DNA of 64,000 nt from Nonomuraea aridisoli (GTDB lineage: Bacteria > Actinomycetota > Actinomycetes > Streptosporangiales > Streptosporangiaceae): the NCBI RefSeq assembly GCF_003236395.1, contig NZ_POUD01000014.1, forward strand, positions 1-64,000, given 5' to 3'. This document shows, in pieces, positions 51,420 through 59,465 of the stretch. Every line of letters begins with the position of its first letter. The stretch's first letter is position 1. Under the pieces are notes generated by a model. The model was not told the DNA's origin and ran no database searches. It saw only the letters and a list, made by a program, of their open reading frames with translations. A program made the translations under genes and the position numbers.

Positions 51420-52796
51420 ATGACGGAGAAAGAGCGAGATTTCGGCCTGGGCGCGAGCATCGTGCTGACAGTCGCCTCGACCGTGTTGTGGGGAGTCGCG
51501 CACATCGCCACGGAGCGCCGCAAGAGCGGCGTGGCTCTCATGGCGGCGTACGTGCTGATGCTGGCGGGCGCCCTGACCGTGTTCACGGCGTTCAGCGTCA
51601 ACCTGCTGTCGCTGGCCGTGCAGCCGCGCTGGATGACCGTGCTCACCGTCGCCCTGGTGGTGATCGCGCTGGCCTGGATCACGGTGATCGTCTGGTCGTT
51701 CCTCCTCGTCCGGCCTCCGCGCTCCGACCTCGTCGGCCGCGTGCTGACCACCACGCTCACCATCGCCCTCTGCGCACTCGTCCTGGCCCCCACCGCGTAC
51801 GCCACCCGCCTGGCCTACGTCTCGCGCGACGTCGTGAACACGCTGTTCACCCCCGGCGACAGCACCGCGCCCGTCCTCGCCCACGACCCCTGGAACGGCG
51901 CCGAGCGAGTGAACTTCCTGCTCCTCGGCGGCGACTCGGCCCCCGGCCGTCCGGGGGTGCGCACCGACAGCATGACCGTGGCGAGCGTGGCCGTCGACAG
52001 TGGCGCGACCGTGCTGTTCGGCCTGCCGCGCAACCTGCAGCGCGTGCCGCTGCCCAAGGGCCCGGCCAGGGACCGCTTCCCGTGGGGCTTCACCGGCACC
52101 GGCCCCGACACCCCCGGCCTGCTCAACGAGATCTACCAGTACGGCGAGGACCACCCCGAAGTGGTGCCGGGCGTGCCGAAGGGCAGGCGCGGCGCGGAGC
52201 TGATCAAGCAGACCATCGGCGGCATCCTCGGCATCCCCGTGCACTTCCACGCCATGGTGGACATGAAGGGCTTCGCCGAGATCGTGGACGCCATGGGCGG
52301 CGTCCGCGTCACCATCAAGGAGCCCATCGTCTACGGCAAGTACCGCGAGGGCATGCTCCCGGCCGGCACCCGCAAGCTGTCGGGCGAGGAGGCCCTCTGG
52401 TACGGCCGCTCCCGCACCGACAGCGACGACTACGTCCGCATGGGACGTCAGAAGTGCCTGCTCAACGCGGTCGCCAAGCAGGCCGACCCGATCACGGTGC
52501 TCAACAGCTTCGAGCGCCTGGCCGCGGCCACGAAGCGGGCCATCTCCACCGACCTGCCGCAGGACCTCCTGCCGGCCGTCATCGACCTGTCGCAGCGGGT
52601 CAAGGACGCCCGGATCCGCAGCCTCAACTTCGTCCCGCCGCTGGTCAACACCGCGAGCCCGGACTGGTACTTCATCCGCCGCACGGTCCGCGAGGCCCTG
52701 CGGGAGCAGGACCGGCCGCGCCGCGCCCTGGCGGGGCCGCGTACGCCGTCGGCCGGCCACGACGCCCCGGTCAACCTCGACGCGACCTGCCGCTAG
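51420..52796 (+). CDS. LytR-CpsA-Psr (LCP) family protein
   Basis: 458 residues. Four N-terminal membrane helices (about 10-130) before the LCP domain: VNFLLLGGDSAPGRPGVRTDSMTVASVAVD, FGLPRNLQRVPLPKG and ALWYGRSRTDSDDYVRMGRQ. The Arg/Asp ligands of the polyprenyl-phosphate site are conserved. It lacks the LytR_C domain of the paralogue at 36.7 kb and has extra helices, so the two are different subtypes. Role: ligation of envelope glycopolymers. ATG 51420, with no adjacent partner. Confidence 0.9.
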   Translation: MTEKERDFGLGASIVLTVASTVLWGVAHIATERRKSGVALMAAYVLMLAGALTVFTAFSVNLLSLAVQPRWMTVLTVALVVIALAWITVIVWSFLLVRPPRSDLVGRVLTTTLTIALCALVLAPTAYATRLAYVSRDVVNTLFTPGDSTAPVLAHDPWNGAERVNFLLLGGDSAPGRPGVRTDSMTVASVAVDSGATVLFGLPRNLQRVPLPKGPARDRFPWGFTGTGPDTPGLLNEIYQYGEDHPEVVPGVPKGRRGAELIKQTIGGILGIPVHFHAMVDMKGFAEIVDAMGGVRVTIKEPIVYGKYREGMLPAGTRKLSGEEALWYGRSRTDSDDYVRMGRQKCLLNAVAKQADPITVLNSFERLAAATKRAISTDLPQDLLPAVIDLSQRVKDARIRSLNFVPPLVNTASPDWYFIRRTVREALREQDRPRRALAGPRTPSAGHDAPVNLDATCR

Positions 52797-52870
52797 GCCG
52801 TCCCGCCCCGGCCTGGCCGGATTCGGTGTTCTCCCGTGCACGGAGTGTGGCATGATGGTGACCGTTCTCA

Positions 52871-52887
52871 ACGGAAACGATTTTCAT
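52871..52887. promoter_or_regulatory. Fur/Zur-box-like element
   Basis: The reverse strand reads ATGAAAATCGTTTCCGT, similar to Fur-family (notably Zur) boxes with TGAAAAT/GTTTTCA-type halves; only about half of the arm positions pair. It ends 19 bp before the CooC-like start, in a stretch distinctly richer in A/T than its surroundings. Confidence 0.3.
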
Positions 52888-52906
52888 CCTCACCCTGGAG
52901 GACGCA

Positions 52907-53836
52907 GTGAGAGTGGCGTTCGTCGGCAAGGGCGGCAGCGGCAAGACGACGATGTCGGCCCTGTTCGCGAGACACGTGGCGAGCCAGGGCGCTCCGGTGG
53001 TCGCCATCGACGCCGACATCAACCAGCATCTGGCCCTCGTACTCGGTCTCGACCGGCAGCCCGAGCCTCTCGGCGCCCACCTCACCGAGATCAAGGAGCG
53101 CCTGCGCGGCACCAATCCGCGCATCCCGTCGGCCGAGGCCATGGTCAAGACGACCCCGCCGGGGCGCGGCTCCACGCTGCTGAGCTTCGACGACCTGGCC
53201 GGCGACCCGCTCGGCCTCTCCACCCCTGACGGGCTGCGCCTGCTGGCGACCGGGCCCTTCAGCGACGACGACCTCGGCGTGGCCTGCTACCACTCCAAGG
53301 TCGGCGCGGTCGAGCTGCTGCTCAACCACCTGGTCGACGGGCCCGGCGAATACGTCGTGGTCGACATGACCGCCGGGGCCGACTCGTTCGCCTCCGGCCT
53401 GTTCACCCGCTTCGACATGACGTTCCTCGTCGCCGAGCCGACCCGGCAGGGCGTGAGCGTCTACCGGCAGTACCGCGACTACGCCGCCCAGTACGACGTC
53501 GCGCTCGCCGTGGTCGGCAACAAGGTGCACGGCCCGTCCGACGTCGACTTCCTGCGCGAGCACGCGGGCGACGACCTGCTCACCTGGATGGAGCACTCCG
53601 CCGCCGTCCGGGCCCTGGAGCAGGGCCGCCCGTTCGCCCTCGACGACCTGGAGCCGGTCAACGCCGACGCCCTCACCGTGTTGCGCAAGGCCCTCGACGA
53701 GCAGGAGAAGGACTGGGCGCGCTTCGGCCGCCAGACCGTCGAGTTCCACCTGCGCAACGCCCGCGCTTGGGGCAACGCGAAGACCGGCGTCGACCTCACC
53801 GAGCAGGTCGACCCCGAGTTCGTCTACGGCCCCTGA
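52907..53836 (+). CDS. CooC/ParA-like ATPase
   Basis: 309 residues of the SIMIBI (MinD/ParA/CooC) NTPase fold. P-loop KGGSGKTTMSAL with the deviant-Walker Lys at 8-9, switch region AIDADINQHLAL (Asp 37-39), YVVVDMTAGADSFAS as Walker B, and the NKV base-recognition loop VVGNKVHG. CooC-like members insert metals into enzymes or act in chaperone roles. GTG 52907 after GGAGGACGCA. The downstream gene is an SCO5389-family protein, a recurring partner. Confidence 0.82.
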   Translation: MRVAFVGKGGSGKTTMSALFARHVASQGAPVVAIDADINQHLALVLGLDRQPEPLGAHLTEIKERLRGTNPRIPSAEAMVKTTPPGRGSTLLSFDDLAGDPLGLSTPDGLRLLATGPFSDDDLGVACYHSKVGAVELLLNHLVDGPGEYVVVDMTAGADSFASGLFTRFDMTFLVAEPTRQGVSVYRQYRDYAAQYDVALAVVGNKVHGPSDVDFLREHAGDDLLTWMEHSAAVRALEQGRPFALDDLEPVNADALTVLRKALDEQEKDWARFGRQTVEFHLRNARAWGNAKTGVDLTEQVDPEFVYGP

Positions 53837-53920
53837 CCACATGACTGTGCCCGGCGGGGATCTATGAGGCCGATCCCCGCCGATCTAGCGTCAGTTTCGA
53901 CCCATTCGAGAGGAGACAGC

Positions 53921-54307
53921 ATGTCGCTGACCGTTCCGAACGATCTGCTCGACCAGGCCAAGACCGGTGAGGTGGACGACGCGGCGTTCCTCGCCTGCGT
54001 CCGCGACTCCCTTCCCTACGCGTGGTCGCTGATCAGCGGCCTGGCCGAGCAGCGGGCGGAGACCGGGGCCGCGTTCGCCGACAACCAGGTGCCGCCGTCG
54101 TCGGAGGAGGAGCGCGGCCAGTTGCTGCGCTGCCTGGCGAGCGACGCGATGCGCGGTGCGCTGGAGCGCCACTTCGGCGTGCGGCTGGCGTTCCAGAACT
54201 GCCATCGGGTCGCGGTCTTCGACCCGGCGGCCACGCGGGCCCTGGCCGACTTCGTCACCCCGAGGGCCCAGATCCTCAACCAGAAGCCGGAGCTCGTGGA
54301 CTGCTGA
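53921..54307 (+). CDS. SCO5389-family protein
   Basis: 128 residues, all-helical, cytoplasmic. Family hallmarks are SLTVPNDLLDQAKTGEVDDAAFLACVRDSLPYAWS, FADNQVPPSSEEERGQLLRCLASDAMRGALERHFG and the C-terminal RVAVFDPAA. Two Cys (in FLACVRD and LLRCLAS) plus FQNC could bind metal. Conserved across actinomycetes with unknown function. GAGAGGAGACAGC precedes ATG 53921. Probably functions with the CooC-like ATPase. Confidence 0.8.
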   Translation: MSLTVPNDLLDQAKTGEVDDAAFLACVRDSLPYAWSLISGLAEQRAETGAAFADNQVPPSSEEERGQLLRCLASDAMRGALERHFGVRLAFQNCHRVAVFDPAATRALADFVTPRAQILNQKPELVDC

Positions 54308-54356
54308 GCCCGTGACCGGCGGGCCGGCGCACCGGCCCGCCGGTCGTCCGGCCCGC

Positions 54357-55337
54357 TCAGCGCGGGAGCAGCGGCAGGACCTCGGCGCCGAAGCGGCGGA
54401 TGTTCTCCAGGGTGCGCCGGTGCTCGCCGAGCCCCTCGACCATGAGGATCACGTGCTCGATCCCGGTGGCCTCCGCCGTGCGCGCGAGCGTCTCCGCGCA
54501 GTGCTCGGCCGAGCCCACGGGGTGGATGCGCGTCAGCAGGTCGACGTAGGCCGGCACGTCCCGCGACGGGCGCGGCCGCCCGTCCACCGGCACGTAGCCC
54601 GCGAGGCCCGGCTCGAGCCAGCGCGGCATCGTCCGCCTCAGCTCCCGCACCGCCGCCGCCGTCGAGTCGGCCACGTAGCCGACCCCCGCCGCCACGTGCC
54701 CCTTCGCGACGCCGCCGCGCGCCGCGTACGCCGCCACCATCGCGGCCTTGTCCTCGTCGCCGATGTGCATGCCGAGCAACATCGGCAGCCCGCGCTCGGC
54801 GGCCAGCGCCACGGTACCCTCGGACGTGCATGCGACCACCGGGCGCATTCGCGCGCCGGGCACCGGCTCGACCTCCCGGAAGCGGAAGAACTCCCCGTCG
54901 GCCGCGACCGGCCCGCCGGACAGCGCCCCGAGCAGCACGTCGAGCGACTCGGCGAACCCCCGCTCGTAGCGTTCGAGGCCGCTGCCGAAGACCTCCAGGT
55001 CCACCCACGGCCCGCCCCGGCCGACGCCCAGCGTGAACCGGCCGCCCGACAGGTGGTGCAGCATGGCCGCCTGCTCGGCCAGGGCCACGGGGTGCTGCGT
55101 GGCCAACACGCTGACGGCCGTGCCGAGGCCGATGCGCGACGTGCGCCCGGCGGCGACCGCGGCCAAAGTGGTGGCCGACGGGCACACGCCGTACGACATG
55201 AAGTGGTGCTCGGCGATCCAGGCGTCGGCGAAGCCGGCCTCCTCGGCCGCCGTGATCAGCTCGACGGCGTTCGCCAGCACCCGCCCGGGCTCCTGCCCGG
55301 GGAACCGCGCCGCGACGACGAAGATCCCGATGCGCAT
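54357..55337 (-). CDS. LLM-class flavin-dependent oxidoreductase
   Basis: 326 residues of the bacterial-luciferase-like (beta/alpha)8 fold. Typical strings: AEEAGFADAWIAEHHF, RIGLGTAVSVLATQHPVALAEQAAMLHHLSGGRFTLGVGRGG and the phosphate-binding AETLARTAEATGIEHVIL. May use FMN or F420; actinomycetes have many. Substrate unknown. Six bases separate it from rnhB downstream of the same promoter (rnhB is upstream on the minus strand), so they may be co-transcribed. Confidence 0.86.
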   Translation of the reverse strand: MRIGIFVVAARFPGQEPGRVLANAVELITAAEEAGFADAWIAEHHFMSYGVCPSATTLAAVAAGRTSRIGLGTAVSVLATQHPVALAEQAAMLHHLSGGRFTLGVGRGGPWVDLEVFGSGLERYERGFAESLDVLLGALSGGPVAADGEFFRFREVEPVPGARMRPVVACTSEGTVALAAERGLPMLLGMHIGDEDKAAMVAAYAARGGVAKGHVAAGVGYVADSTAAAVRELRRTMPRWLEPGLAGYVPVDGRPRPSRDVPAYVDLLTRIHPVGSAEHCAETLARTAEATGIEHVILMVEGLGEHRRTLENIRRFGAEVLPLLPR

Positions 55338-55343
55338 CGCCGC

Positions 55344-56015
55344 CTACCCGAACAGGCTCGCCTGGCCCTCGCCCACCAGCGGATCGCGGTGGAGCTTCAG
55401 GTGCCGCCAATCCGGCAGGTCGTCGAGGTACGACCACGACAGCCGGTGGTGGGGCGTCGGCCCCAGCCGGGCCAGGGCCTCCTGGTGCTGGGGCGAGGGG
55501 TAGCCGGCGTTGTCGGCGAAGCCGTACTCCTCGTAGCCGAGCGTCGCCATGTACGCGTCGCGCCGGACCTTGGCCAGCACGGACGCCGCCGCCACCGAGA
55601 TGCTGGCCGCGTCGCCCTTGACCTCCAGCCGCACCGGCCAGGGCGCGCCGATGTAGTCGTGCTTGCCGTCGAGGATCACCGCGTCGGGGCGCACCGGCAG
55701 CGCCTCCAGCGCCCGGCGGGCGGCCCGGCGCAGCGCCTCGGTCATGCCGAGCGCGTCGATCTCGTCGTGGGTCGCCTCGCCGAAGCCGACGCCCGCCGCC
55801 CAGGCGGCCAGCTCGGCGGCGAGCGGCCCGCGCCGGGCCGCGGACAGCTGCTTGGAGTCGGTCAGCCCGGCGGGCGGCTCGGAAAGGTCGGTGACGACCG
55901 CGCAGACCGTGACGGGCCCGGCCCACGCGCCCCGCCCCACCTCGTCGACGCCCGCGACCGTGCGGGTGCTCGGCTGGGTGAGCAGGAGGTGCTCGATGTC
56001 GTACGTCGGCGCCAT
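55344..56015 (-). CDS. rnhB: Ribonuclease HII
   Basis: 223 residues. Removes ribonucleotides from DNA:RNA hybrids. The active-site motif GVDEVGRG (22-29) gives Asp 24 and Glu 25; further acidic residues lie in ILDGKHDY (about 115) and [25 protein letters not shown] 56015. The neighbour LLM gene is only six bases away. Confidence 0.92.
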   Translation of the reverse strand: MAPTYDIEHLLLTQPSTRTVAGVDEVGRGAWAGPVTVCAVVTDLSEPPAGLTDSKQLSAARRGPLAAELAAWAAGVGFGEATHDEIDALGMTEALRRAARRALEALPVRPDAVILDGKHDYIGAPWPVRLEVKGDAASISVAAASVLAKVRRDAYMATLGYEEYGFADNAGYPSPQHQEALARLGPTPHHRLSWSYLDDLPDWRHLKLHRDPLVGEGQASLFG

Positions 56016-56046
56016 GCCGCCAGACGCTATCGCGTCCCGGCGCCGG

Positions 56047-57072
56047 TCACTCCCCGAACGACCGGCCCACCGAGCTGCCCCGCGAGCGCATCGGGAAGTC
56101 GCCCAGCGGATCCTCGTCGGCCGGCGGGGCGCCGCGCGACCGGTCGGCCAGGCGTACCGGATCGAGGTCGGCGGCGATGAGGCGGGCGGCCACGTGGACG
56201 GCGCGCAGCGTCACCGACACCGACGGCCGGTGCACGCTGGACCCGCGCGCGACCGCGTGCACCTCCCGCGCGACCGGGTTGCCGGGGAAGCGCCGTACGG
56301 CCAGCCCGCGCACCCCGGCGGCCAGCGCCAGCGCGGGCACGGCGGCGATGCCGATGCCCTTGGCGACGAGCGACAGGATCGTCCCCAGGCCCTCGAACTC
56401 CCACGGCGTCGGCCGGGTGCCGCCCACGTCCACCAGCAGCCGGTCCACGGCCAGGCGGGAGGGCTCGCCGTCGGGCGTCGCCATCCACGGCTCGTCGCGC
56501 AGCTCGCGCAGGTCGAGCGGCACGTCGGGGTCGGCCAGGCGGTGCTTGCGCGGCACCACCAGCACCAGCGGGTCGTGCAAGAGCGGGAAGACGCGCAGGC
56601 TCTCGCTGTCGCGGACGCGGCCGTACCAGTCGTCCACGAGGGCGATGTCCACCTCGCCCGACTGCACCTCGCGCATGCCGCGCCCTGACCTGCTCTGCCC
56701 GAGCCGCAGGGTCAGCTCCTCGTGGCGGCGCAGTGATCGCGCGAGCGCGGGGGCGAATGCCACGGCCGCTGTGGGGAAGGCGGTGACGACGACCCGGCCG
56801 GACGGCTTGCCCGCGTGCGCGGACAGATCGGACTCGGCCTCCTCGACCATCGAGAGGATGCGCTCGGCGTGCATGACCAGGCGGCGGCCGGCGTCGGTGA
56901 GCTCGGCGCTGCGCGCGGTGCGGTCGATCAGGGCCGTGCCGGTCTCGCGTTCGAGGGCGACGAGTTGTTGTGAGACGGCCGACGGACTGTAGCCGAGAGA
57001 CTCCGCGGTCGCGGCGATGCTGCCCTTTCTCGCGAACTCGCAGATCAGGACCAAACGGCGCAATTCCAGCAT
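56047..57072 (-). CDS. LysR-family regulator
   Basis: 341 residues. Helix-turn-helix [31 protein letters not shown]; effector domain from [20 protein letters not shown]. The C-terminal 40 residues ([16 protein letters not shown]) are a disordered extension. Divergent from the aminotransferase across 79 bp, and most likely its regulator. Confidence 0.89.
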   Translation of the reverse strand: MLELRRLVLICEFARKGSIAATAESLGYSPSAVSQQLVALERETGTALIDRTARSAELTDAGRRLVMHAERILSMVEEAESDLSAHAGKPSGRVVVTAFPTAAVAFAPALARSLRRHEELTLRLGQSRSGRGMREVQSGEVDIALVDDWYGRVRDSESLRVFPLLHDPLVLVVPRKHRLADPDVPLDLRELRDEPWMATPDGEPSRLAVDRLLVDVGGTRPTPWEFEGLGTILSLVAKGIGIAAVPALALAAGVRGLAVRRFPGNPVAREVHAVARGSSVHRPSVSVTLRAVHVAARLIAADLDPVRLADRSRGAPPADEDPLGDFPMRSRGSSVGRSFGE

Positions 57073-57151
57073 CAGACTTCCTTATGCCTACCCACGAAAA
57101 GCCTCGCTTGTGCTGATGCCTTCATCCAATCACGCTGGGAACGTGACAAAC

Positions 57152-58426
57152 ATGGCCGTAACTCTTTCCGCCACTTTGGCGGCGAACGAAGACATCGACC
57201 GAAGACGGCGCGCCGGGGAACGCGTGCTGCACCTGGCCTTCGGTGAGGCCGGTCTGCCCGTCCACCCGGCGCTGCGCGACAAGCTGGCCGCCGCGTCAGA
57301 ACGCAACGGCTACGGGCCGGTCGCGGGGACGTCCGGGCTGCGAGCCGCGGCGGCGGGCTACTGGACACGACGGGGGCTCCCCACCGACCCCGACCTGGTC
57401 GTCAGCGGACCGGGCAGCAAGTCCCTGCTGTACGGGCTGCTGCTGGCGATCGGCGGCGACATCGTCCTGCCCATGCCCAGCTGGGTCAGCTACGCGGCGC
57501 AGGCGGACCTGGTGGGCGCACGTCCCATCCTGGTGCCCGCACCACCAGGAGAGGGCGGGGTGCCCGACCCGGACCTCGTCGCGGAAGAGGTGCGCCGCGC
57601 CCGCGCGGCGGGCAGGACCGTGAGCTCCCTGCTGGTGACGCTGCCCGACAACCCCACGGGACGCCTGGCCACGCCGGAGACCGTCGCGCGCCTGGTGGAC
57701 GTCGCCAGGGAGCTCGACCTGACGATCATCTCCGACGAGATCTACCGCGACCTCGTGCACGACCCGGCGCTGCCGTACACGTCGCCGGCCGACCTCGCGC
57801 CCGAGCGGACGCTCGTGACGACCGGGCTGAGCAAGAGCCTCGCGCTCGGCGGCTGGCGGATCGGCGTCGCCCGGCTCCCCGAAGGCGGTCATGACCTGCG
57901 CGCGCGGCTGCTCGCGGTGGCCAGCGAGATCTGGTCGGCCCCCGCGGCCCCCGTGCAGGAGGCGGCGGCGTACGCCTTCGGCGACCCGCCCGAGCTGACC
58001 GAGCGCATCGCGAGCAGCCGGCGGCTGCACGGCGTGGTGGCGCGGGCGGTCCACGAGCGTTTCGTGGCGGCCGGCGCCCGCGTGGACGCCCCCCAGGGCG
58101 GCTTCTACCTCTACCCCGACCTGAGCCACCTGCGGCTCGGCGGATCCGCCGAGCTCACCAAGATCCTGCTGGAGGAGCACGGCATCGGGGTGCTGCCCGG
58201 GCACGCCTTCGGCGACGACCCCGCGGCGGCCCGCGTCCGCGTCGCGGTGAGCCTGCTCTACGGCGACACGGCCGAGGAGCGCATGGCCGCTCTGGCCAGC
58301 CCGGACCCCCTGCGGCTGCCGTGGATCGCGCAGAATCTCGACTTCCTCACGACCGGTCTGAGGGAGCTGTCGCTGACCCGGCGCGGCACCGCCGGAGCGC
58401 TGGCCGCGACGCCAAGTCACGGTTAG
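57152..58426 (+). CDS. PLP-dependent aminotransferase, fold type I
   Basis: 424 residues. Class I/II aminotransferase with LLVTLPDNPTGRLATPETVARLVD, the Asp/Tyr pair IISDEIYRDLV and the PLP Lys (about 228) in TTGLSKSLALGGWRIG. C-terminal Arg region VRVAVSLLYGD. The amino donor is not predictable. ATG 57152 (MAVTLSATLAAN) is chosen over upstream starts that lie in the LysR leader. Divergently linked to LysR. Confidence 0.88.
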   Translation: MAVTLSATLAANEDIDRRRRAGERVLHLAFGEAGLPVHPALRDKLAAASERNGYGPVAGTSGLRAAAAGYWTRRGLPTDPDLVVSGPGSKSLLYGLLLAIGGDIVLPMPSWVSYAAQADLVGARPILVPAPPGEGGVPDPDLVAEEVRRARAAGRTVSSLLVTLPDNPTGRLATPETVARLVDVARELDLTIISDEIYRDLVHDPALPYTSPADLAPERTLVTTGLSKSLALGGWRIGVARLPEGGHDLRARLLAVASEIWSAPAAPVQEAAAYAFGDPPELTERIASSRRLHGVVARAVHERFVAAGARVDAPQGGFYLYPDLSHLRLGGSAELTKILLEEHGIGVLPGHAFGDDPAAARVRVAVSLLYGDTAEERMAALASPDPLRLPWIAQNLDFLTTGLRELSLTRRGTAGALAATPSHG

Positions 58427-58567
58427 GCGAATCTTTTCCCAAGAGCAGGTTTACCGTTCCCCAAAAGGGGCCTCTGACCTGCGGAAACACCCGGCCCGCG
58501 TAACTAGGTAAAAGATCTCCCGAACTGCATGGTTACGCGCACCCCCACCTCCCTCCATCATGTGCAC

Positions 58568-59212
58568 ATGCCCGCACTCGTCACCCTGTCCGGGCGCTCC
58601 GTGCGCCTGGAACCTCTCAGCCTCGCGGCGGTCGATGACCTCGTCGCCGCGGCGAGTGAAGACCGCTCCACCTATGCCTTCACTCGGGTCCCGGATGGCC
58701 GGGACGAGGTGGTCTCCTACGTGGAGGCCGCCCTGGCTGAGCAGGCGGAGGGACGCACTTTGCCCTTCGCCATCCGGTGGCTGAACACCGACCGCGTGGT
58801 CGGTGCCACCCGTCTCATGCACCTGGAGTACTGGCAGGGCCCCATGCCCTGGCCGCCGGGTACTCGCGGTGCGGTGGGCGACATCCCGTCCGTGGCGGAC
58901 ATCGGTTACACCTGGCTGGGCGCGAGCGCCCAGGGCACGGGGGTCAACCGGGAGAGCAAGTTCCTCCTGCTCTCACATGCTTTCGACACGTGGGACGTCC
59001 ACCGCATCACCCTGAAGGCAGACGTACGCAACACCAGATCCCGGGCCGCCATCGAGGCCCTCGGCGCACACTTCGACGGGGTGCGGCGAGCGGACAGCCG
59101 AGGCGCCGACAACACGGTCCGAGATACCGCGTTCTACTCGATCCTGAACTCCGAATGGCCGGCCGTGCGTGAGCGGCTGGCCCTGCGGCTCGGACTGGTC
59201 GAGGCAGCCTGA
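58568..59212 (+). CDS. GNAT-family acetyltransferase, RimJ/RimL type
   Basis: 214 residues. N-terminal LSGRSVRLEPLSLAAVDDLVAA, central DIGYTWLGASAQGTGVNRESKFLLLSHAF and KADVRNTRSRAAIEALGAHFDGV as in ribosomal-protein-type acetyltransferases. The ATG at 58568 is where the family homology begins; ATG 58529 would give 227 residues and neither has a clear ribosome site. It is followed by a textbook terminator. Confidence 0.83.
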   Translation: MPALVTLSGRSVRLEPLSLAAVDDLVAAASEDRSTYAFTRVPDGRDEVVSYVEAALAEQAEGRTLPFAIRWLNTDRVVGATRLMHLEYWQGPMPWPPGTRGAVGDIPSVADIGYTWLGASAQGTGVNRESKFLLLSHAFDTWDVHRITLKADVRNTRSRAAIEALGAHFDGVRRADSRGADNTVRDTAFYSILNSEWPAVRERLALRLGLVEAA

Positions 59213-59226
59213 GAAAACGTCCACGA

Positions 59227-59264
59227 GGCCCCGCCCTGATTTCAGGGCGGGGCCGGTATTTTTT
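59227..59264 (+). terminator. Rho-independent terminator
   Basis: GGCCCCGCCCTGA and TCAGGGCGGGGCC, a perfect 13-bp stem with a two-base loop, followed by GGTATTTTTT. The only terminator in the window with a proper T-run. Ends the acetyltransferase transcript. Confidence 0.92.
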
Positions 59265-59341
59265 CCCGCCTTCGCGCGCTCTACATGACACACGCCCCCG
59301 CGATGCGTGTCACGACCGGCGACACCAGCATCCGAGGGCGA

Positions 59342-59382
59342 GCTCAACAGCGGATCAACGGCGGATCAACGCTTCGATGAAC
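59342..59382. promoter_or_regulatory. AfsR/SARP-type direct repeats upstream of the SARP gene
   Basis: Heptamers GCTCAAC (59342), GATCAAC (59353) and GATCAAC (59364) are exactly 11 bp apart; a fourth, GATGAAC (59376), follows after 12. Read on the other strand the units are GTTGATC-like and GTTCATC. SARP and PHO-box type OmpR-fold proteins bind such heptamer repeats with an 11-bp period. They are 84-124 bp before the SARP start. Confidence 0.65.
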
Positions 59383-59411
59383 GATCATCCGGCGATCTAG
59401 GTGACATGTAG

Positions 59412-59425
59412 TGATAGATCTATCA
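59412..59425. promoter_or_regulatory. TGATAGATCTATCA palindrome
   Basis: A perfect 14-base palindrome 40 bp before ATG 59466. Its AT-rich sequence stands out in this DNA and it overlaps the region where a -10 box would lie. A likely operator for a second, dimeric regulator of the SARP gene. Confidence 0.55.
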
Positions 59426-59465
59426 TTTGGTAACAAATCGTTCCATTGGCTTGGAGACATACGGC

